Origin: Mucilaginibacter saanensis
Lineage (GTDB): Bacteria; Bacteroidota; Bacteroidia; Sphingobacteriales; Sphingobacteriaceae
Direction: 5' to 3'
NCBI RefSeq assembly: GCF_014200575.1
Contig: NZ_JACHBZ010000001.1
Location: 310,001-374,000 of the forward strand
Length of the DNA stretch: 64,000 nt
The notes under the pieces are model-generated. The model was not told the DNA's origin, did not search any database, and worked only from the letters and a program-made list of their open reading frames with translations. Of the stretch, positions 60,365 through 64,000 are shown piece by piece. Within the stretch, counting starts at the first letter, position 1; every line of letters starts with the position of its first letter. The position numbers and the translations under genes were made by a program.

Positions 60365-61042
60365 TTACCTAAGATCAACCACTTCCACACCAGGGTGGGC
60401 TTTGGCATCCCATGTAAATACGTTGTCAGCAATTGCGGCGTTAGGGGTAAAGCTGCGTACAGTGTAGTTATACTTATTGCCGTTTTTATCAAACAACAAT
60501 GCGCTGTAGATCTGTTTTTTTACCTTATCAACCAGCAGGCGTACTTTAAAAATGTTTTGTTTGGCATTTTCAGGAGTAAGGTCAATAACCTGGTATGTTT
60601 TGCCGGCTACCTTTTGCTCGCCTGTATACAGGTATTTGTAACCATGTTCATAAATGGTGAAAATTTGTGACGGATTACTGATGCCATCGCCGCCTTTAGC
60701 CGCTTCGCTCACTTGTACTTCCTTATCTTTTTTAAGGTATGTCCACTGACTTTTACCATCGCTGATGATCTCTTTATCTACATCTTTAGCACCGGCAGCT
60801 GCATACAGGGTTACCTTATATTTGCCTGATTTTGCTTTGGAGATCAATGTTCCGGTTTGAGTTTCTTTAACACCTGCCTGCTGATTATCCAAAGTAAAGG
60901 TGAAATCAGTTTTTATGGCATCGTATGATTTGTAATGCTGGCTTACCTGGTTTAGTATGACCTTGGCCTGTGTGTCTTTTTGAGCAAATGCAGTGCTGCA
61001 GGTGCCTATGGCTAAAATAGAATATAAAAGCATCTTTTTCAT
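60365..61042 (-). CDS. lolA: outer-membrane lipoprotein carrier protein LolA
   Basis: A 225-residue periplasmic chaperone that moves lipoproteins from the inner to the outer membrane. A signal peptide (MLLYSILAIGTCSTAFAQ) precedes a LolA fold: VSQHYKSYDAIKTDFTFTLD, SGKYKVTLY, WTYLKKDKEVQV and VRLLVDKVKKQIYSALLFDK. It is 77 bases after ftsK on the same strand, a common arrangement also seen in other bacteria (ftsK-lolA). Confidence 0.92.
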   Translation of the reverse strand: MKKMLLYSILAIGTCSTAFAQKDTQAKVILNQVSQHYKSYDAIKTDFTFTLDNQQAGVKETQTGTLISKAKSGKYKVTLYAAAGAKDVDKEIISDGKSQWTYLKKDKEVQVSEAAKGGDGISNPSQIFTIYEHGYKYLYTGEQKVAGKTYQVIDLTPENAKQNIFKVRLLVDKVKKQIYSALLFDKNGNKYNYTVRSFTPNAAIADNVFTWDAKAHPGVEVVDLR

Positions 61043-61119
61043 TAGTAGTTTTTACATCAACAACTATTACCGTTAATAGTTATTGGTTTAGAGCAAATAA
61101 ATTTTAATAGGTTTAATGT

Positions 61120-63696
61120 TTAATCTTTAGGTTTTTGAAGGGTTTCCAAATACCGTTCCAGACTGTACTCATCAGGGTACAGTACATCGCGGGCTTTGCT
61201 GCCTTCAAACGCACCTACAATACCTGCTGCTTCCAACTGGTCAATGATACGACCGGCGCGGTTGTAGCCCAGCTTCATTTTACGTTGAATAAGCGAAGTT
61301 GAGCCCTGCTGGTGCATTACGATAAGGCGTGCGGCATCCTCAAACATAGGGTCGCGATCATCCGGGTCATATTCTTTGGCACTGCTTGTTTCGCCTTCGC
61401 CAACATATTCAGGCAGGAACATAGCAGTAGGGTAGCCGCGCTGTTCGCCAATAAAGTTTGATATCGCTTCAACCTCGGGAGTATCTACAAAGGCGCACTG
61501 TAAACGTATCAGATCGCTGCCTGTTGAAAACAGCATATCCCCTCTACCTATCAGCTGATCGGCTCCACCTGCATCCAGAATGGTGCGTGAATCAATCTTT
61601 GACAATACACGGAACGCCAGCCTTGACGGGAAATTGGCCTTGATGGTACCTGTAATAATATTAACCGATGGCCGTTGCGTAGCAATAACCAGGTGTATAC
61701 CTACGGCACGGGCCAGCTGGGCAATACGTGCAATCGGCATTTCTACCTCCTTGCCGGCGGTCATCATCAAATCTGCAAACTCGTCAATCACCAATACAAT
61801 AAACGGAAGGTAACGGTGTTTCTCCGGATCGCTTATTTTGCGGTTTACAAATTTGGCGTTGTACTCTTTCAGGTTACGCACCTGTGCATCTTTCAGCAGG
61901 TCATAGCGCTGATCCATCTCAATACAAAGTGAATTGAGCGTGTTCACCACTTTTTTAGTATCGGTAATAATAGCATCGCCTTCGTCAGGTAGTTTGGCCA
62001 AAAAGTGTCTTTCTATTTTGCGGAAAAGTGTTAGCTCTACCTTTTTAGGATCTACCAGTACAAACTTTAGCTCGGCCGGATGTTTTTTATACAGCAGCGA
62101 AACCAGTATGGCATTAATACCGACTGATTTACCCTGACCGGTAGCACCCGCAACCAATAAGTGAGGCATCTTGGCCAAATCGGCTATAAATACTTCGTTT
62201 GATATGGTTTTACCCAAAGCAATAGGCAAATCCATGGTGGTGTTCTGGAACTTCTCCGTTGACAGGATGGAGCGCATCGAAACCATTTCCGGGTTTTGAT
62301 TAGGCACCTCAATACCTATGGTTCCCTTGCCCGGCATAGGTGCTATGATACGGATACCCAAGGCGGCTAAACTTAGCGCAATATCATCCTCCAGGTTCTT
62401 GATCTTAGAGATACGTACACCCGGGGCGGGGATAATTTCATAAAGGGTTACCGTTGGTCCAATGGTAGCCTTGATCTTATCAATCTCGATGTTGTAATGG
62501 TTCAGCGTTTCAACAATTTTATTCTTGTTGGCTTCCAGTTCTTCGGCGTTAACTGATATTTTATTTGATCCGTGGTTTTCCAGCAGGTCAAGATGCGGAA
62601 ACTTGTAGGAAGCCAGATCGAGCCTGTGGTCATAAACACCAAACTGGCTCACCAGGCTTTTCGCTTTTTCATCGTCGCTTTTCTCTACGCTAAGCTCAGG
62701 CAGCGGACGGTTGGTATCAATGGTTAGCGGTATTTCTGTTTCTTCCTCGGGTTCGTGTGTTGAGCTTGGTGTTAATACCACCGGTTCATGATAAACCGGG
62801 TTTTGCACAAAAGGCTGCTGTTTAAGCGGTTCTGGCTTTGCCAAGTTTTCCTGTGCGGCTAATACATCCTTAACCCGGTTATTACCACCCCGCGGCCACT
62901 CAACCGGGATTGATGGTTCTTCATCTTCCAGGTCAATGTCAACAGGTTCGGGAATAATATCATCCACGGCTATCTCGGCAACCGGTCTGTTTTTACGCGA
63001 TGGTAGTTTAAAATCAATGTTGTAAGCAATTACCAATACAGTAAGAGCCGCAAACACCAATAAACCACCGGTACCCGCCGGACCTATCTGTGCATCCAGC
63101 AAACGGTTGGTCCAGTATCCAAAACCACCCTCCATGTAATGCGGATAATCAATAATAAAAGCGTGGAAATAAGCTATACTTACGGATATAAATACGATGC
63201 AAAAGAGGGAGTAACCTAATGTTTTGGGTATTGAGAATAATTTAACTTTAAACAGGAGGCGGTAACCCACTACAAAAAATACAAAAACAAACAGGAATGA
63301 TGCCACGCCAAACCACTCATAAATAAACTGGTTGCTGAGCAAGGCGCCAAACTTACCTAACCAGTTTTGGGCTATTTGCGGACTACCGTTATCGGCAATT
63401 TCCTGAACAGTTTTGCCGGTTGCCAGGTTATGCCAGCCGCCATTGGTGGTTGATATATAACTTTGATCCTCTTGCCAGGTAAACAGGTAGGAGGTAAAGG
63501 CTATCAGGAAAAAAATAGACATTAAAAGCGAAAGTAAGCCCGCTATTTTTATTACCCGCCCATTCTCCATATCCAGTTGAGGCATCTTCGGGAGCCTCCG
63601 CTTTACAATACGGTCTTTATCAGTCTTTCCCGTTTGACGGGGCTGATTTTCGTCCTTAAAACTATTTGATTTAAACTGATTTCCTTTTACCGGCAT
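61120..63696 (-). CDS. ftsK: DNA translocase FtsK/SpoIIIE
   Basis: An 858-residue septal DNA pump. Four membrane segments at about 50-220, a Pro/Glu-rich linker at about 240-345, then the alpha/beta motor with Walker A VAGATGQGKSVGIN and Walker B VLVIDEFADLMM, ARIAQLARAVGIHLVIATQR as the conserved RecA-like stretch, and a winged-helix gamma domain (STSLIQRKMKLGYNRAGRII, DQLEAAGIVGAFEGSKA) that reads the polar KOPS-type sites. Length and order are standard for this phylum. It precedes lolA. Confidence 0.96.
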   Translation of the reverse strand: MPVKGNQFKSNSFKDENQPRQTGKTDKDRIVKRRLPKMPQLDMENGRVIKIAGLLSLLMSIFFLIAFTSYLFTWQEDQSYISTTNGGWHNLATGKTVQEIADNGSPQIAQNWLGKFGALLSNQFIYEWFGVASFLFVFVFFVVGYRLLFKVKLFSIPKTLGYSLFCIVFISVSIAYFHAFIIDYPHYMEGGFGYWTNRLLDAQIGPAGTGGLLVFAALTVLVIAYNIDFKLPSRKNRPVAEIAVDDIIPEPVDIDLEDEEPSIPVEWPRGGNNRVKDVLAAQENLAKPEPLKQQPFVQNPVYHEPVVLTPSSTHEPEEETEIPLTIDTNRPLPELSVEKSDDEKAKSLVSQFGVYDHRLDLASYKFPHLDLLENHGSNKISVNAEELEANKNKIVETLNHYNIEIDKIKATIGPTVTLYEIIPAPGVRISKIKNLEDDIALSLAALGIRIIAPMPGKGTIGIEVPNQNPEMVSMRSILSTEKFQNTTMDLPIALGKTISNEVFIADLAKMPHLLVAGATGQGKSVGINAILVSLLYKKHPAELKFVLVDPKKVELTLFRKIERHFLAKLPDEGDAIITDTKKVVNTLNSLCIEMDQRYDLLKDAQVRNLKEYNAKFVNRKISDPEKHRYLPFIVLVIDEFADLMMTAGKEVEMPIARIAQLARAVGIHLVIATQRPSVNIITGTIKANFPSRLAFRVLSKIDSRTILDAGGADQLIGRGDMLFSTGSDLIRLQCAFVDTPEVEAISNFIGEQRGYPTAMFLPEYVGEGETSSAKEYDPDDRDPMFEDAARLIVMHQQGSTSLIQRKMKLGYNRAGRIIDQLEAAGIVGAFEGSKARDVLYPDEYSLERYLETLQKPKD

Positions 63697-63720
63697 CGCT
63701 GATGTAACATCCTTTTAATG

Positions 63721-63728
63721 CAAACTTA
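63721..63728 (-). promoter_or_regulatory. -7 promoter element for ftsK
   Basis: CAAACTTA reads TAAGTTTG on the minus strand, 25 bases before the ftsK start. Confidence 0.4.
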
Positions 63729-63960
63729 CATAAAATTTTACCTATGTAAACTTTGCAAAAACAACATATAAAATTTTAGGTGTGCTCACCAATGGCTAAA
63801 AAAGCGTAAATTGATGAAATATAAAGTTAGCAGATTAAACAATTATTTAGTGGTATTTTTAATTTTTTAGTATTATTGAGTATGGCCATGCGCTGCACCT
63901 GATAAAATGTATTTTAATAAATGCATTAACCAATATAAGCATATTCTTATAGTGTAAATA

Positions 63961-64000
63961 ATGAGTATAGAAAAGCTGGAACAATACATTACCACTGCCG
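63961..64000 (+). CDS. start of an unidentified gene (3' end missing)
   Basis: ATG at 63961 opens a frame of 13 codons (MSIEKLEQYITTA) that runs off the window. It is divergent from ftsK over 264 bases of AT-rich DNA. The fragment is too short to identify. Confidence 0.4.
   Translation, partial: MSIEKLEQYITTA

Noticed and set aside
1..64000. CRISPR arrays, rRNA, tRNA, prophage or insertion sequences
   Set aside because: No regularly spaced repeats, tRNA-like cloverleaf, rRNA core motifs, transposase, integrase or phage structural genes were found by reading; a covariance-model scan could still find a small RNA.

Overview
The window reads as chromosomal DNA of a Bacteroidota bacterium, most likely family Sphingobacteriaceae (Mucilaginibacter- or Pedobacter-like). 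This is judged from gene families and signals recalled from knowledge, not from a database search. The clues are Bacteroidota-type promoters (TAnnTTTG at the -7 position, sometimes with TTG about 20 bases upstream), a TonB-dependent receptor with a carboxypeptidase-regulatory-like domain, a SusR-like Y_Y_Y/LuxR one-component regulator, a DUF4468 protein, DUF5009 acyltransferases, and several families of short intergenic palindromic repeats. No rRNA, tRNA, CRISPR array, prophage or insertion sequence was seen. The first gene (dienelactone hydrolase) and the last (a 13-codon start) run off the window edges.

Layout. 0-5.3 kb: dienelactone hydrolase, outer-membrane receptor, small membrane protein, cation/proton antiporter, GNAT acetyltransferase. 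5.3-13.3 kb: a MetR-like LysR regulator overlapping a GH8 glycosidase, divergent from a tolC-RND-adaptor efflux operon. 13.6-21.9 kb: serine hydrolase, then pyrR and pyrB separated by a four-helix-bundle gene inside small inverted repeats, rpsA, an AcpH-like protein and tyrS. 22-29 kb: a RES-Xre toxin-antitoxin pair whose operator arms surround its promoter, a PH/SHOCT protein, a LuxE-like protein, a SYLF protein, a membrane protein, penicillin acylase and a lipoprotein nuclease. 29.2-32.2 kb: a multi-PAS histidine kinase with a SpoIIAA/STAS-like C-terminal domain.

32.3-53.2 kb is the most interesting part. A compact six-gene operon encodes a complete sugar phosphotransferase system (IIA, IIB, a IIC-IID fusion, enzyme I, HPr) plus a NagB-type aminosugar-phosphate deaminase; such PTS sets are uncommon in Bacteroidota. 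Divergent from it run a GH55-like/SMP-30-like fusion, a GH9 glycosidase and a double thioredoxin protein. Then come a membrane one-component regulator, three ThuA-domain proteins with a DUF4468 protein, and a DUF5009-GH18 pair. A 17-bp direct-repeat motif, C(A/C)CTAC-N5-CACTAC, lies upstream of each of these operons, including the regulator itself, and occurs as a perfect inverted pair between the PTS and the GH55-like gene. I infer a local regulon for capture and catabolism of an aminosugar- or glucan-type substrate, run by the SusR-like regulator.

53.5-64 kb is mostly housekeeping: a histone-H1-like protein, a MazG-like pyrophosphohydrolase, RlmF, a second DUF5009 protein, a TruC-like pseudouridine synthase, a DEAD-box helicase, a half-length DUF1456 protein, LolA and FtsK.
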